Notes under the pieces: generated by a model | The model's database searches: none | What the model was told of the DNA's origin: nothing | The model's input: only the letters and a program-made list of their open reading frames with translations | Assembly: GCF_009901955.1 (NCBI RefSeq) | Contig: NZ_WUTS01000001.1 | Span: 310,001-374,000 of the forward strand | Direction of reading: 5' to 3' | Length of the DNA: 64,000 bases | From: Halomonas icarae | GTDB taxonomy: Bacteria > Pseudomonadota > Gammaproteobacteria > Pseudomonadales > Halomonadaceae | In this document: piece after piece, positions 38,972 through 48,958 of the stretch | Layout: each line of letters begins with the position of its first letter | Numbering within the stretch: position 1 is the first letter of the stretch | Made by a program: the position numbers and the translations under genes

Positions 38972-39226
38972 ATGACTATCTGGCTTATTGCCCTGGCCTT
39001 CATGCTGCTGATCATGGCGGCCATGGCCGTCGGTGTGATCATGGGCCGCAAGCCCATCGCCGGCTCCTGTGGCGGCCTCAATCAGCTCGGCCTCAAGGAC
39101 GGCTGCGAGATCTGCGGCGGCAAGGACGAGGTCTGTGAGGAGGAGAACCGCAAGCGTGGCAGCGCCCGCCGGCGCAGCGACGAGAGCCGCGGTGCCGACC
39201 TGGGGTACGACGCCACCCGGCGCTAG
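38972..39226 (+). CDS. nqrM: NQR maturation protein NqrM
   Basis: An 84-residue protein with one N-terminal membrane helix and a cysteine cluster CGG-x9-DGCEICGGKDEVC, the NqrM (DUF539) signature. NqrM is needed for iron delivery to the NqrD/E cluster. AAGGAGAG lies upstream of ATG 38972. The apbE gene usually found between nqrF and nqrM is not present; only 186 bases separate them. Confidence 0.93.
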   Translation: MTIWLIALAFMLLIMAAMAVGVIMGRKPIAGSCGGLNQLGLKDGCEICGGKDEVCEEENRKRGSARRRSDESRGADLGYDATRR

Positions 39227-39298
39227 GTCCTCGCGCATGGCTCCGCGCATCCAAGGGCCCCGCGCATCCAGGAGCGCACTTACCGCAATCAATGCCTG

Positions 39299-39335
39299 CA
39301 CCCCCCATCAACCTGGTTGATGGGGGGTGTGTCGT
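39299..39335 (+). terminator. Terminator after nqrM
   Basis: A perfect palindrome with 15-bp arms around 39314 (39299-39329), C6/G6 tract in the stem, followed by a GTGTCGTTG tail. Confidence 0.75.
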
Positions 39336-39569
39336 TGTAGAGACGAGGATGCCCGGGCGGGCGCGCATCAAGGATCTACCTCTCACGGTGTTACGAAAAC
39401 CACTCTTTTCGGACTGATCTACAACTGTAAGATTGTGTAAGGTTGTGTTGCAGGGCGTCTCGCAACAGCCGATCAGGCGCAAGACTCATGGAGACCTGCA
39501 CTCGGGTGGGGAGCGCAACAGACAGAGCGAGCTCCACGACAAGGCCTTTCACATCAGGGTCGGTTCCGC
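39336..39569. other. Intergenic region upstream of the first wzc-like gene
   Basis: A 234-bp stretch between the nqrM terminator and the polysaccharide genes, AT-richer than its surroundings. It contains adjacent near-identical 10-mers TGTAAGATTG and TGTAAGGTTG (about 39426-39445). No JUMPstart/ops element (GGCGGTAG) and no convincing promoter pair were found; the cluster promoter is presumably here. Confidence 0.4.
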
Positions 39570-41849
39570 ATGAAAACGTCGATGGCACACTTCGCCACCC
39601 AAATCGAGATGGGGAGCATCCTTGCCCAGCTACTGGAGCACAAGTGGCTGATCGGGATGATTACCCTGGGATTTGCGTGCGCTGGAGCCTTCTTCGCCAT
39701 CGTTAGCACGCCCATCTACAGAGGCGACGCCCTGGTGCAGATCGAGCGTCGTGCATCGGTCAGCCCGCTTGCCGATCTCGAAAACGTGATGGGAGACTCG
39801 ATGGCGGGTTACACCAACAGCAGCACCGCGGCGGAGGCCGAGATACTCCGGTCGCGCCTGGTGCTGGGGCAGGTGGTCGACCGCATCGAACTGGAAAATG
39901 TGGTGATTCCCACGGCGCTGCCGCTGGTCGGTGGCGCCGTTCAGCGACATCAGCTCCCACGTCCCGCATTTATCGATCATGACATCCAGCTGCCCGACTT
40001 TCTTCAGAGCCCGCTTACCCCGCCGGGATTTGGCCTGGCCCGCGCCGCCGTATGGCACGGCGAAACCCTGGCGCTGGGACGGCTCGAGGTGACCGATCAT
40101 CTGCGCGATCGGCCCCTGATCGTCACGGCCCTTGGCTCGGGTCGATACGCCCTGGCGCACGACGATAGAGGAGGGAGACGCCTGCTGGGAGAGGGGGAGG
40201 TCGGCATGACAGAGCGCTTCGCGAATGGCGACATCACGCTGCGTATTGCTGCCCTCGAGGCCGCGCCAGGCGCCCAGTTCACCTTGATCAAGCGATCCCG
40301 CGGCACGGCTATTAGAGCCCTGGCCAGGCGTCTCCGAGTGAGCGAGCTTGGCCAGAACCGTCCCTACGCGGCCAATACCGGAATGTTGAGGCTGACGCTG
40401 ACCGGCTCAGACCGGGCCGAAATACGTCGCTCGCTGAACGCCGTGGTCGAGACCTTTCTCGCCCAGAACGTCGAGCGCAAGTCCGCGGAGGCGGACCAGA
40501 GCCTGGCCTTCCTGAAGGAGCAGGCGCCCGAGTTGCGCAACCATCTGGCGGCCGCAGAAGAGCGGCTCAACCAGTATCGCCGGGAACAGGAGAGCGTCGA
40601 TCTGAGTGCCGAAGCCCAGGGCGTCATCCAGCAGTTTATCGACCTCGACAGCCGGCTCAGTGAACTCGTGATCGAGGAGGCGGCGCTGGTCCAGCGGTAC
40701 ACCAGCAGCCACCCGACCTATCAGGCGCTGCTCCGCCAAAGGCAGATACTGCTCGACGAGCGGGCCGAGCTGGAGGTCCAGGTCAATCAACTGCCTGTCG
40801 CCCAGCAGGAGATCATCAGTCGCACCCGGGACGTCGAGGTCACCCAGGCGATCTATGTCAATGTGCTTAACAAGATGCAGGAACTCGAGATCGCCAGGGC
40901 CGGAATGGTCGGCAATGTACGCATCATCGATGACGCCCAGGTGAACGTATTGCCGATCGAACCACGCAAGCCATTCCTGGTGATCCTGGCCACCGTGCTC
41001 GGTGCCATGGCAGGGGTGGGCTTCGTCCTGACCCGAGCGCTGTTCAGGCGCGGCATCGAGACACCGCAAGAGATCGAGGATGTCGGCTTGACGCTCCTGG
41101 CCACCCTGCCGACCTCCAGGGCACAGAGGAGGCTGAAAAAGCGGGTAAAGCATCGCCACGAGAGGCACCATCGACAGGTTTTCGGCGATCTTCTGGTTCA
41201 GGCAGAGCCCACCGATACCAGTATCGAGGCCTTGCGTCATCTGCGCAGCGGCCTGCATTTTACCCTGCTCGAATCCCCGGATAACCGGCTGATGATCACC
41301 GGGCCCAGCCCCGGTGTGGGCAAGAGCTTTGTCAGCGTGAATCTCGCCGCTGTCTGTGCCCTTTCTCATCAGCGCGTGTTGGTGATCGATGCGGACATGC
41401 GCAGGGGGCAACTGCACGATGCTTTCGGCAGCCAGGCTCAGGGCGGCTTCTCCGAACTCCTGATGGGGCGTCTCGGCGAAGAACAGGTCATACGTCACTC
41501 CGGCGTGCGCGGCCTTGACTATATTTCACGAGGCGTGGCACCGCCCAACCCCTCCGAGCTGCTGCTCAGCCCCTCGCTCAGGCCCCTGCTGGAACGGCTT
41601 GGCGAGCGGTATGACCTGATCATCATCGATACGCCGCCCGTGCTGGCAGTTACCGACGCCGCATTGCTCGGCGCCCTGTGCGGCACCACCCTGATGGTCG
41701 CGATGTTCGATGTCACCAGCGCGCGTGAGCTCACCCGGGCCAAGCGACGCCTGGAAGATGCCGGTGTTCCGGTCAAGGGGGCAGTTCTCAATGCCATGGA
41801 GCGCCGGGCAGCCGCCAGCTATGGCTACGGCGACTACCAATATGCCTGA
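39570..41849 (+). CDS. Wzc-like polysaccharide co-polymerase/tyrosine kinase (first copy)
   Basis: A 759-residue PCP-2a/BY-kinase protein. Wzz domain with membrane helices at about 29-48 and 467-487, periplasmic coiled coil between them, then a cytoplasmic kinase domain: Walker A GPSPGVGKS at 578-586, Walker A' VLVIDADMR, Walker B LIIIDTPP. The C-terminal tyrosine cluster SYGYGDYQYA has four Tyr. It is clearly homologous to the copy at 59996 but has a longer insertion at about 115-160 and no Wza or Wzb beside it. Likely controls chain length for the polymer made by the following genes. Confidence 0.93.
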   Translation: MKTSMAHFATQIEMGSILAQLLEHKWLIGMITLGFACAGAFFAIVSTPIYRGDALVQIERRASVSPLADLENVMGDSMAGYTNSSTAAEAEILRSRLVLGQVVDRIELENVVIPTALPLVGGAVQRHQLPRPAFIDHDIQLPDFLQSPLTPPGFGLARAAVWHGETLALGRLEVTDHLRDRPLIVTALGSGRYALAHDDRGGRRLLGEGEVGMTERFANGDITLRIAALEAAPGAQFTLIKRSRGTAIRALARRLRVSELGQNRPYAANTGMLRLTLTGSDRAEIRRSLNAVVETFLAQNVERKSAEADQSLAFLKEQAPELRNHLAAAEERLNQYRREQESVDLSAEAQGVIQQFIDLDSRLSELVIEEAALVQRYTSSHPTYQALLRQRQILLDERAELEVQVNQLPVAQQEIISRTRDVEVTQAIYVNVLNKMQELEIARAGMVGNVRIIDDAQVNVLPIEPRKPFLVILATVLGAMAGVGFVLTRALFRRGIETPQEIEDVGLTLLATLPTSRAQRRLKKRVKHRHERHHRQVFGDLLVQAEPTDTSIEALRHLRSGLHFTLLESPDNRLMITGPSPGVGKSFVSVNLAAVCALSHQRVLVIDADMRRGQLHDAFGSQAQGGFSELLMGRLGEEQVIRHSGVRGLDYISRGVAPPNPSELLLSPSLRPLLERLGERYDLIIIDTPPVLAVTDAALLGALCGTTLMVAMFDVTSARELTRAKRRLEDAGVPVKGAVLNAMERRAAASYGYGDYQYA

Positions 41850-41879
41850 CGGCAAGTAATTCGGATAAGGAGTCGTGCG

Positions 41880-42965
41880 ATGAATGAACATCAGAAGGGG
41901 AGCCAGGGCCTGCAGCCGATGGGGTCAGAAGAGGAGATCATGGCGACCTGGTCCACGGCGACGCCGGACGAGCCGCCGCTGGTCAGCATCATCTGTGCAA
42001 CCTATAACCATCAGCCATTCATTGCCTCGGCATTGAATGGAATGCTGGCCCAGAAAACCACCTTCCCCTTCGAGATCATCGTCAATGACGATGCGTCCGA
42101 CGATGGCGCAGCGGATATCATTCGAGACTATCTGGAGCGCTACCCCAATCTTATCAAGGCCAATCTTCATCGCGAGAATCAGCTGCGTCAGGGGATCTCC
42201 CCGGAAGAGCACACCGTTCCCAAATGTCGCGGACGGTATATCGCCTACTGCGAGGGTGATGATGCCTGGACGAACCCCGACAAGCTGCAGTGTCAGGTCG
42301 AGATGCTGGAGGCCAACCCGGATTGTGACATGGCATTTCACCCCGCAGAGAAGCACTACTTCGGGCTCGATTGCCAGGATATCACCGGATGTTACGGGGA
42401 TACGCCCCGAGTGGTAAGCGCCGAAGAGGTGATAGAAAAACGCCATGGCGGCATTCCCACCCAGGCCGTCATGGTGACAGCGAAGGTGGCATTTGAGCTG
42501 CTGCGCTTCATGAAAGACCAGGAGGATAAGCTCGTCTCCGATGCCTATCTGGATGCACTGGCCGCTCAGCGTGGCGGGGCTTGCTATCTACCCGAGGTAA
42601 TGAGTCTTTATCGTTTTCGCGTACCCGGATCCTGGTCCAGCAGTGTCAACGATATCAATAAAAAACTGGTGCATTATCGCCGTCGAATACTCTCCAACAG
42701 GCGCATGGATGCGTGGCTCAAGTATCGCTTCACACGCAGCTTCGATATCGAGAATCGTCATATGATCTTCAAGATTCTGAAGTCGCCAGAGATCAGCGAC
42801 AAGGAGCGGCGTGACTTTTATCTCAGCTATGGCGACAAGCTTGGCATTTCCGACCGTTTGTTGGCCAGGCTGCTGCTCGCCTGGCCTGAGAGCATCGGCC
42901 ACTACCGTGGCGCAAGGGAGTGGGTCAGGCGAAAAACATCCCCAGCGGGGCAGGCCGAGACCTGA
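41880..42965 (+). CDS. GT2-family glycosyltransferase
   Basis: A 361-residue GT-A fold enzyme: PLVSIICATYNHQPFIASAL and EIIVNDDASDDGA form the nucleotide-sugar site, and YIAYCEGDDAW carries the metal-binding DxD-like motif. C-terminal acceptor region is basic. ATG 41880 has AAGGAG upstream. This gene and the next are visibly AT-richer than the rest of the window, suggesting later acquisition. Donor sugar unknown. Confidence 0.9.
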   Translation: MNEHQKGSQGLQPMGSEEEIMATWSTATPDEPPLVSIICATYNHQPFIASALNGMLAQKTTFPFEIIVNDDASDDGAADIIRDYLERYPNLIKANLHRENQLRQGISPEEHTVPKCRGRYIAYCEGDDAWTNPDKLQCQVEMLEANPDCDMAFHPAEKHYFGLDCQDITGCYGDTPRVVSAEEVIEKRHGGIPTQAVMVTAKVAFELLRFMKDQEDKLVSDAYLDALAAQRGGACYLPEVMSLYRFRVPGSWSSSVNDINKKLVHYRRRILSNRRMDAWLKYRFTRSFDIENRHMIFKILKSPEISDKERRDFYLSYGDKLGISDRLLARLLLAWPESIGHYRGAREWVRRKTSPAGQAET

Positions 42966-42991
42966 TCCTGGGGTCACCGAGCCAATGCTTT

Positions 42992-43009
42992 CACCGTGCT
43001 AACGGTGTT
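42992..43009 (+). terminator. Weak hairpin after GT2 gene
   Basis: CACCGT (42992-42997) and ACGGTG (43002-43007) with a 4-base loop and a TT tail. Only six base pairs, so doubtful as a terminator. Confidence 0.3.
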
Positions 43010-43104
43010 ACCGAGTCAAGGGTGACCAGGGCATTTAGATGACACACCCTCCCTGACATGCGGCATAAGGTGTCGAGAGGTGACACAGGCAGAGGCCATA
43101 AACG

Positions 43105-44316
43105 ATGCGAGCCATACATATTGTTGCCATCCTGTTGTTTCCGGTGATCTTTACCATACCGATCGAGAATGTGGTGGTGATCGATGGTCTGGGCACCATC
43201 AACCGGGTGATCGGCATTGCCGCCGCGCCGGCGGTATTCTTCCTGGTGCTTGCGGGGGGGCGAGTCAACCAGGTCGTCTATATGCTCGCGCTGGCCATGC
43301 TGATGTTTATTGTGTATAGCGGGCTCTCCATCGCCTGGGCACCCTCATCCCATGAGGCCTATATCAGCTGGTTCTCCATGGTCCAGGTCATGGTGATGGC
43401 GCTGATGATCAGCCTGGCGGGTATCTGCTATGGACTCAAGGTGATCTGTATACCTTATCTTCTGGGTGCCATCTACGGTGCGATCACCGTGATCTCCCAT
43501 GCGGCCACCTCGGATGCTATCCGCCGAATCGTGGTGGAAAACTTCAATCCCAACTGGATGAGCTTTCTGTTCGTGATGTCCGGTGTCTGTCTGTTTGTCC
43601 TGCTGGATACCGCCGGCTTCAAGACACGCCTCTTCTATCTGTTTTCATGGTGCATTATCGGTCTTTCCGTCTTCCTGTTGGGCTCCAGGGGAGGCATGGG
43701 ATTTTATGTGATGATGAGCCTTGCCATCATGCTCAAGCTCTCCTTTGTCTACAAGCTGATACTGGTTGTTCCTGTCGCGGTCACCATGCTGGTCTACCAG
43801 CTGGTGGTGCAGGCCGATATCGAATACCTGCTGATGCGCTACATGATGGCCGGCGACCTGATCAGCTCCGGTGATTTCTCGGGTCGCGGCAACATCTGGC
43901 AGCATGGAATGGAGGGTCTCGGCAACCCCTTGTTCGGAGCCGGTATCGGGAGCTTTCGCGAAATTATCGGTCGTGCCCCACACAACGCCTTTCTCTCAGT
44001 GATGTTCGGTCTCGGCGTGTTAGGCCTGGCCATGTATCTGTGCCTCTGGGCGGGGCTCGCCTATCTGTTTCTTCGTCTGCACCGCGGGCGAATGGCGGCG
44101 ATGGTCATGGGAGCCGCCTTGTTGATTCCCATGAATCTAGCCAACTGGGAGTTTCACAAGGGGCTGTGGTTCGCGTTTGCGGTCGCATTTGCCTACGTCA
44201 TCCTGAAGCTGATCGAACAAGCACAACCACAAGCGCAACCAGAGGAGTGGTATAGCACACAGGATGATCAAGCCGGGCGGGCTACGACATCGCTGCCTGG
44301 CCCGGTGACAGCTTGA
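43105..44316 (+). CDS. O-antigen ligase/Wzy-type polymerase
   Basis: A 403-residue polytopic membrane protein with about ten hydrophobic helices and the Wzy_C/WaaL-like region: LLGSRGGMGFY near residue 195 and a periplasmic loop with SGRGNIWQHGMEGLGNPLFGAGIGSF-type sequence (about 258-283) followed by APHNAFLSV. Such proteins polymerise or ligate repeat units on undecaprenyl pyrophosphate. Within this cluster a polymerase role is favoured. The gene is AT-richer than its neighbours. Confidence 0.87.
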   Translation: MRAIHIVAILLFPVIFTIPIENVVVIDGLGTINRVIGIAAAPAVFFLVLAGGRVNQVVYMLALAMLMFIVYSGLSIAWAPSSHEAYISWFSMVQVMVMALMISLAGICYGLKVICIPYLLGAIYGAITVISHAATSDAIRRIVVENFNPNWMSFLFVMSGVCLFVLLDTAGFKTRLFYLFSWCIIGLSVFLLGSRGGMGFYVMMSLAIMLKLSFVYKLILVVPVAVTMLVYQLVVQADIEYLLMRYMMAGDLISSGDFSGRGNIWQHGMEGLGNPLFGAGIGSFREIIGRAPHNAFLSVMFGLGVLGLAMYLCLWAGLAYLFLRLHRGRMAAMVMGAALLIPMNLANWEFHKGLWFAFAVAFAYVILKLIEQAQPQAQPEEWYSTQDDQAGRATTSLPGPVTA

Positions 44317-44329
44317 TGGCGATGGCAAT

Positions 44330-44368
44330 GTGATAACCACAATATCGTGATAGCGCCATAACGTGATA
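44330..44368. repeat. Three phased GTGATA hexamers
   Basis: GTGATA at 44330, 44347 and 44363, spaced 17 and 16 bases, in the 100-bp gap before the first GT4 gene. Possible regulatory repeats. Confidence 0.4.
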
Positions 44369-44416
44369 CCGAAAGTGTTCTGACAATGACCATCGTATCT
44401 TGCATATAAGGAGTCC

Positions 44417-45607
44417 ATGGTGACATCTCCATCATTACAACCGGTCACCCTCTTTATTCCCTCGTTGAGCGGGGGTGGGGCGGAGCGTGTCTTCGTCAAT
44501 CTGGCCAACGAGTTCGCTCGCCAGACAGCGGCGCCGGTGCATCTTGTGGTCGCGAGAAGTGGAGGCCCCTTGCTCGATGCCGTCTCTGCCGATGTGCGTA
44601 TCGTGGATCTCGGCAGGAAGCGGGTGGTACATGCCATGCTGCCGCTGCTCGGCTATCTGCGGCGAGAGCGCCCCCAGGCGCTGCTCTCCACCATGAGCGA
44701 AGCCAATGTGATCGCGCTGCTGGCGTGGCAACTGGCCGGCCGGCCCTGTCGCATCGCGATCCGCGAAACCTGTGCGAAGGGCAGTGACGAAGCGATGCCG
44801 CCGGGGCTTCGCCAGAGCGCACTGCGCTGGATGATGAGGCGCCTCTACCCCAGGGCCGACACCATGGTGGTGATCGCCGATGATGTGCTGGCGACCCTGC
44901 AGCGAGCCGGGATTTATCCTGGCCGTTGCTGCCATATCGGCAATCCGGTGACGCCCCTCGCCACGTCGACATCAACTGCCGCGGCGGCGGAGGCAACAAC
45001 CATGCCGAGTGGGCTTGAGTCGTTACCCGACGAGGCGCAGCTGATCTGTACCGCCGGCCGCCTGGTGGAGGCCAAGGGCTTTGATCTGCTCCTGGCGGCG
45101 TTCTCTCGCCTGCAGGATCCTGGGCTGCATCTGGCCATCCTCGGTGATGGCCCCCTCCGCCAGGCCCTGCTGGAACAGGCCCGAGAGCTGGGTATCGAGG
45201 AGCGTGTGCATCTGCCCGGCTTCGTGGCGCAACCACAGCACGTCATGGCGCGCAGCCGACTCTTTGTCTCCTCCTCCCGGCGTGAAGGCTTCCCCAATGT
45301 GCTGCTCGATGCCCTGGCGTCCGGAATACCCGTTGTAGCGACTCGTTGCCCCGGGGCCTCGGCCGATATCCTCGAGCAGGGTCGGCACGGGGTGCTGGTC
45401 CCGCCGGAGGATATCGAAAGCCTGGCGACAGGGATGAAGCGTGCGCTCCAGGATCCGCCGGGAACCCCCGAATCGCGTCAGGCGCGTGCCAGCGGCTTCA
45501 ACCTGCCCCATATCGCCCAGCGCTACCTTCATGAGGCCCTCGAGATCGGTGAACCACAAGTCTCGCCGGGGAGCGTCAGCCACCTCTGCCCAGGAGAAAG
45601 AGCATGA
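44417..45607 (+). CDS. GT4-family glycosyltransferase
   Basis: A 396-residue GT-B enzyme. N-terminal LFIPSLSGGGAERVFVNLA is the acceptor-side glycine loop, and the C-terminal nucleotide-sugar site reads FVSSSRREGFPNVLLDALASG with the EX7E-type pattern. TAAGGAG precedes the ATG. Its stop overlaps the next gene (ATGA). It resembles UDP-HexNAc-type GalA/PglA-like transferases, but the donor cannot be stated. Confidence 0.92.
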   Translation: MVTSPSLQPVTLFIPSLSGGGAERVFVNLANEFARQTAAPVHLVVARSGGPLLDAVSADVRIVDLGRKRVVHAMLPLLGYLRRERPQALLSTMSEANVIALLAWQLAGRPCRIAIRETCAKGSDEAMPPGLRQSALRWMMRRLYPRADTMVVIADDVLATLQRAGIYPGRCCHIGNPVTPLATSTSTAAAAEATTMPSGLESLPDEAQLICTAGRLVEAKGFDLLLAAFSRLQDPGLHLAILGDGPLRQALLEQARELGIEERVHLPGFVAQPQHVMARSRLFVSSSRREGFPNVLLDALASGIPVVATRCPGASADILEQGRHGVLVPPEDIESLATGMKRALQDPPGTPESRQARASGFNLPHIAQRYLHEALEIGEPQVSPGSVSHLCPGERA

Positions 45608-46845
45608 GAGTCGCCCATATCATTACCAGTCTGGGGGAAGGGGGGGCGCAGGCGGTGCTCTTCCGGCTATGCACCAACGACCCCGGCAACCAACACACGA
45701 TCATCAGCCTGATGCCCGAGGCGCGCTACGGACAGATGCTGAGCGAACGGGGCTTTCGCGTCATCAATCTCGATATGCCGCGGGGCAAGTTTCGCCTCGG
45801 CCCCCTGTGGCGGCTGTGGAAGCTGCTCAGGCAGGAGCGTTTCGACATCGTGCAGACCTGGATGTATCACCCCGACCTCCTGGGCGGCCTGGTGGCACGC
45901 CTGGCCGGGCAGCGGCGCATCTTCTGGGGAATTCGGCATACCGGCCTGGAGCCCGAACACAGTGCCCGTTCGACGATATGGATCGCCCGGTGTTGCGCCT
46001 GGCTCTCGCCCTGGTTACCCACCGCGATCGTCTGCTGTGCCGACAGGGCGGCCGAGGTGCACCAGGCGGTGGGCTACGCTGCCGACAAGCTGCGGGTCAT
46101 CCCCAACGGTTACCAGTTCTCGCAGTGGGATACGGAGCCAGATGAGGCGCGGGCGTTGCGTCACTCGCTGGGCATCGACGACGACACCCTGCTGATCGGC
46201 ATGGTGGCGCGCTGCCACGCTCAGAAGGATCATCCCGGCCTGCTGGACGCCATCGTCACGCTGCGCCAGCAGGGCATGGCGATACGCTGCCTGCTGGTGG
46301 GCGATGAGGTCACCCGTGACAACCCCGAGGTGGACCACTGGCTGACCCGTCGAAACCTGGGCGACAGCGTGCTGGCACTGGGAACGCGTACCGATATACC
46401 GGTGGTGATGGCGGCACTGGATCTGCATGTACTGTCGAGCCAAGGCGGCGAAGGGTTTCCCAATGTGGTGGCCGAGGCCATGGCCGCCGGCACCCCCTGC
46501 GTGGTGACCGATGTGGGCGATGCCGCACGTATCGTGGCCGACGATGGCTGGGTCGTGCCCCCAAGCGACAGCGCGGCCCTGGCCGAGGCGATTGCCGCGG
46601 CGCTTACCGAGCGCCAGCAACACCCTGCCGCGTGGCAAGAGCGGCAGCGGCGCTGTCGTCGGCGGATCCGCGACGAATATGGGGTCGCGCGCATGGTAAG
46701 TGCCTACACCTCGCTGTGGCAGTCGACCCTGCCCGCTCCCGGTGAGCCGGTCGCTGAACAACCGGTTGCCACGGAGCGGGGCGCTCCACGGCCAGGCGCC
46801 ATCACATCAGGCATCGCGCCTCCCACCGAGAGGCAGAGCCCATGA
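45604..46845 (+). CDS. GT4-family glycosyltransferase
   Basis: A 413-residue GT-B enzyme beginning MRVAHIITSLGEGGAQAVLF, with GMVARCHAQKDHPGLLDAI and HVLSSQGGEGFPNVVAEAMAAG forming the donor site. The C-terminal ~30 residues are a low-complexity extension. Start and stop both overlap neighbouring genes by four bases, so it belongs to a tightly coupled run. Confidence 0.92.
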   Translation: MRVAHIITSLGEGGAQAVLFRLCTNDPGNQHTIISLMPEARYGQMLSERGFRVINLDMPRGKFRLGPLWRLWKLLRQERFDIVQTWMYHPDLLGGLVARLAGQRRIFWGIRHTGLEPEHSARSTIWIARCCAWLSPWLPTAIVCCADRAAEVHQAVGYAADKLRVIPNGYQFSQWDTEPDEARALRHSLGIDDDTLLIGMVARCHAQKDHPGLLDAIVTLRQQGMAIRCLLVGDEVTRDNPEVDHWLTRRNLGDSVLALGTRTDIPVVMAALDLHVLSSQGGEGFPNVVAEAMAAGTPCVVTDVGDAARIVADDGWVVPPSDSAALAEAIAAALTERQQHPAAWQERQRRCRRRIRDEYGVARMVSAYTSLWQSTLPAPGEPVAEQPVATERGAPRPGAITSGIAPPTERQSP

Positions 46846-47965
46846 CACGTCGCTTCCTGTTGATCGCCGGATACGCCCCCTCGCTGATCAATTTTCGCTG
46901 GCATCTGATGCTGGCGCTGCAGGAGAACGGCTTCGAGGTTCACGCGGCCGCACCCGATCTGTCGCCCGAGAGCAGGGTGCACCAGCGGCTGGTTGCCCAG
47001 GGCATTCAGCCCCATGAGGTGCCACTGCAGCGCAACGGCATGGACCCGCGGGCAGACTTCGCCACGCTGCGTGCGCTCTACCGGCTGATGCGTCGTGTCG
47101 CTCCCACCCATGTCATGAGCTACACCATCAAGCCGGTGATCTACGGCAGCCTGGCCGCGCGTCTTGCCCGCGTTCCGTTTCGCTTCGCGCTGATCACCGG
47201 TCTGGGATATGCGTTTATCGAGGAGGCCACCAGCACCAGACGGCGTGCCCTGCGGCGTGGCGTGGAGGGGTTGTACCGTCGTGCCCTGGCCGGCTGCGAC
47301 AAGGTCTTCTTCCAGAACCCGGACGACATGCAGCTGTTTATCGACCGCAAGATCCTCGGTACCACCCCGGCGGTGGTGGTCAATGGCTCGGGCGTGGATA
47401 CCACCCATTACGCTGTCACCGCGCTGCCGGAGACCCCCGTCTTCGTGCTGGTCGCCCGGCTGCTGGTCGCCAAGGGCATCCGCGAGTATGCCGAGGCGGC
47501 ACGTCTGATTCGCCAGGAGCACCCCCAGGCACGCTTCCAGCTGGTCGGCGAGTCGGACCCCGGACCCGATGCCATCGCCCCCGAAGAGCTCGAGACCTGG
47601 ATGGCCGATGGTCGCCTCGAGTATCTGGGCCAGCTCGACGATGTGCGGCCGGCACTGGCGGCCGCGACCACGGTGGTTCTGCCGAGCTATCGTGAAGGGG
47701 TGCCGCGTACGCTGCTCGAGGGTCTTGCCATGGGGCGCGCCATCATCACTACCGACACGCCGGGGTGTCGTGAAACCGTTCTGGAGGGTTACAACGGCCA
47801 TCTGGTCGCGCCGCGCTGCGTGGGCTCGCTGGTCAACGCCATGCGGCGAATGATCGAACACCCCGAGAGCCTGCCGGCCATGGGCATGCACTCCCGCCAG
47901 TTGGCCGAAGAGAAGTTCGAGGTCAACCGTGTCAATTCCGTCATGCTCGAGGAGATCAACACCAT

Positions 47966-47969
<4 letters not shown>
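46842..47969 (+). CDS. GT4-family glycosyltransferase
   Basis: A 375-residue GT-B enzyme with SYTIKPVIYGSLAARLARVP near residue 88, LITGLGYAF near 112 and VVLPSYREGVPRTLLEGLAMG in the donor domain. The TIKPxIYG block is typical of GalNAc/QuiNAc-type transferases such as PglA and CapM, which act on a lipid-linked acetamido sugar. It overlaps the phosphoglycosyl transferase gene that follows, consistent with adding the second sugar; this is inference. Confidence 0.92.
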
Positions 47970-48568
<599 letters not shown>

Positions 48569-48576
48569 TCAGGGGC

Positions 48577-48716
48577 GAGGCTCGAGGTTCGAGGTTCGAG
48601 GTTCTAGGTTCTAGGTTCTAGGCTCGAGGTTCGAGGTTCGAGGTTCTAGGTTCGAGGTTCTAGGTTCTAGGTTCTAGGTTCTAGGTTCGAGGTTCGAGGT
48701 TCGAGGTTCTAGGTTC
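48577..48716. repeat. Heptanucleotide minisatellite, 20 units
   Basis: Twenty uninterrupted 7-bp units, all GAGGTTC or TAGGTTC except the first (GAGGCTC) and seventh (TAGGCTC). It begins eight bases after the phosphoglycosyl transferase stop. Copy number is likely to vary. It faces the inverse array at 49968-50030 across the DUF4160/DUF2442 genes. Confidence 0.97.
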
Positions 48717-48788
48717 GAAGAGCGGAATCGCTGCTGTCATTGCGGGGCGATCCTACCTGCCAAACTGCATGGCGCCACCGGACTAGTA

Positions 48789-48832
48789 GAAGGGAGGCTC
48801 CGCCTCGCGACTGGCGCCGTCAGGCGCCCTGG
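48789..48832. repeat. REP-like element (partial)
   Basis: AGGGAGGCTCCGCCTCGCG then ACTGGCGCC...GGCGCCCTGG. The latter part is nearly identical to 62336-62366. Between the minisatellite and this element, and from here to 48958, no gene is seen. Confidence 0.7.
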
Positions 48833-48958
48833 TGAAGGTTACCGATCTAAACGCTCTATCTGGGGGCGCTGTTCTCCCACAGCAACCGTTCAGAGTCTAA
48901 CAGCCGTTGAAACTCCAACTAGCGTGACAGTGGGGGTCCTCCTCCCGACTCGGGCCGA

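Noticed and set aside
39330-39569. JUMPstart/ops element for RfaH upstream of the polysaccharide genes
   Set aside because: No GGCGGTAG-like sequence on the plus strand in this region.
48577-48716. CRISPR or telomere-like repeat
   Set aside because: Pure 7-bp minisatellite without spacers, in the middle of a bacterial chromosome region.
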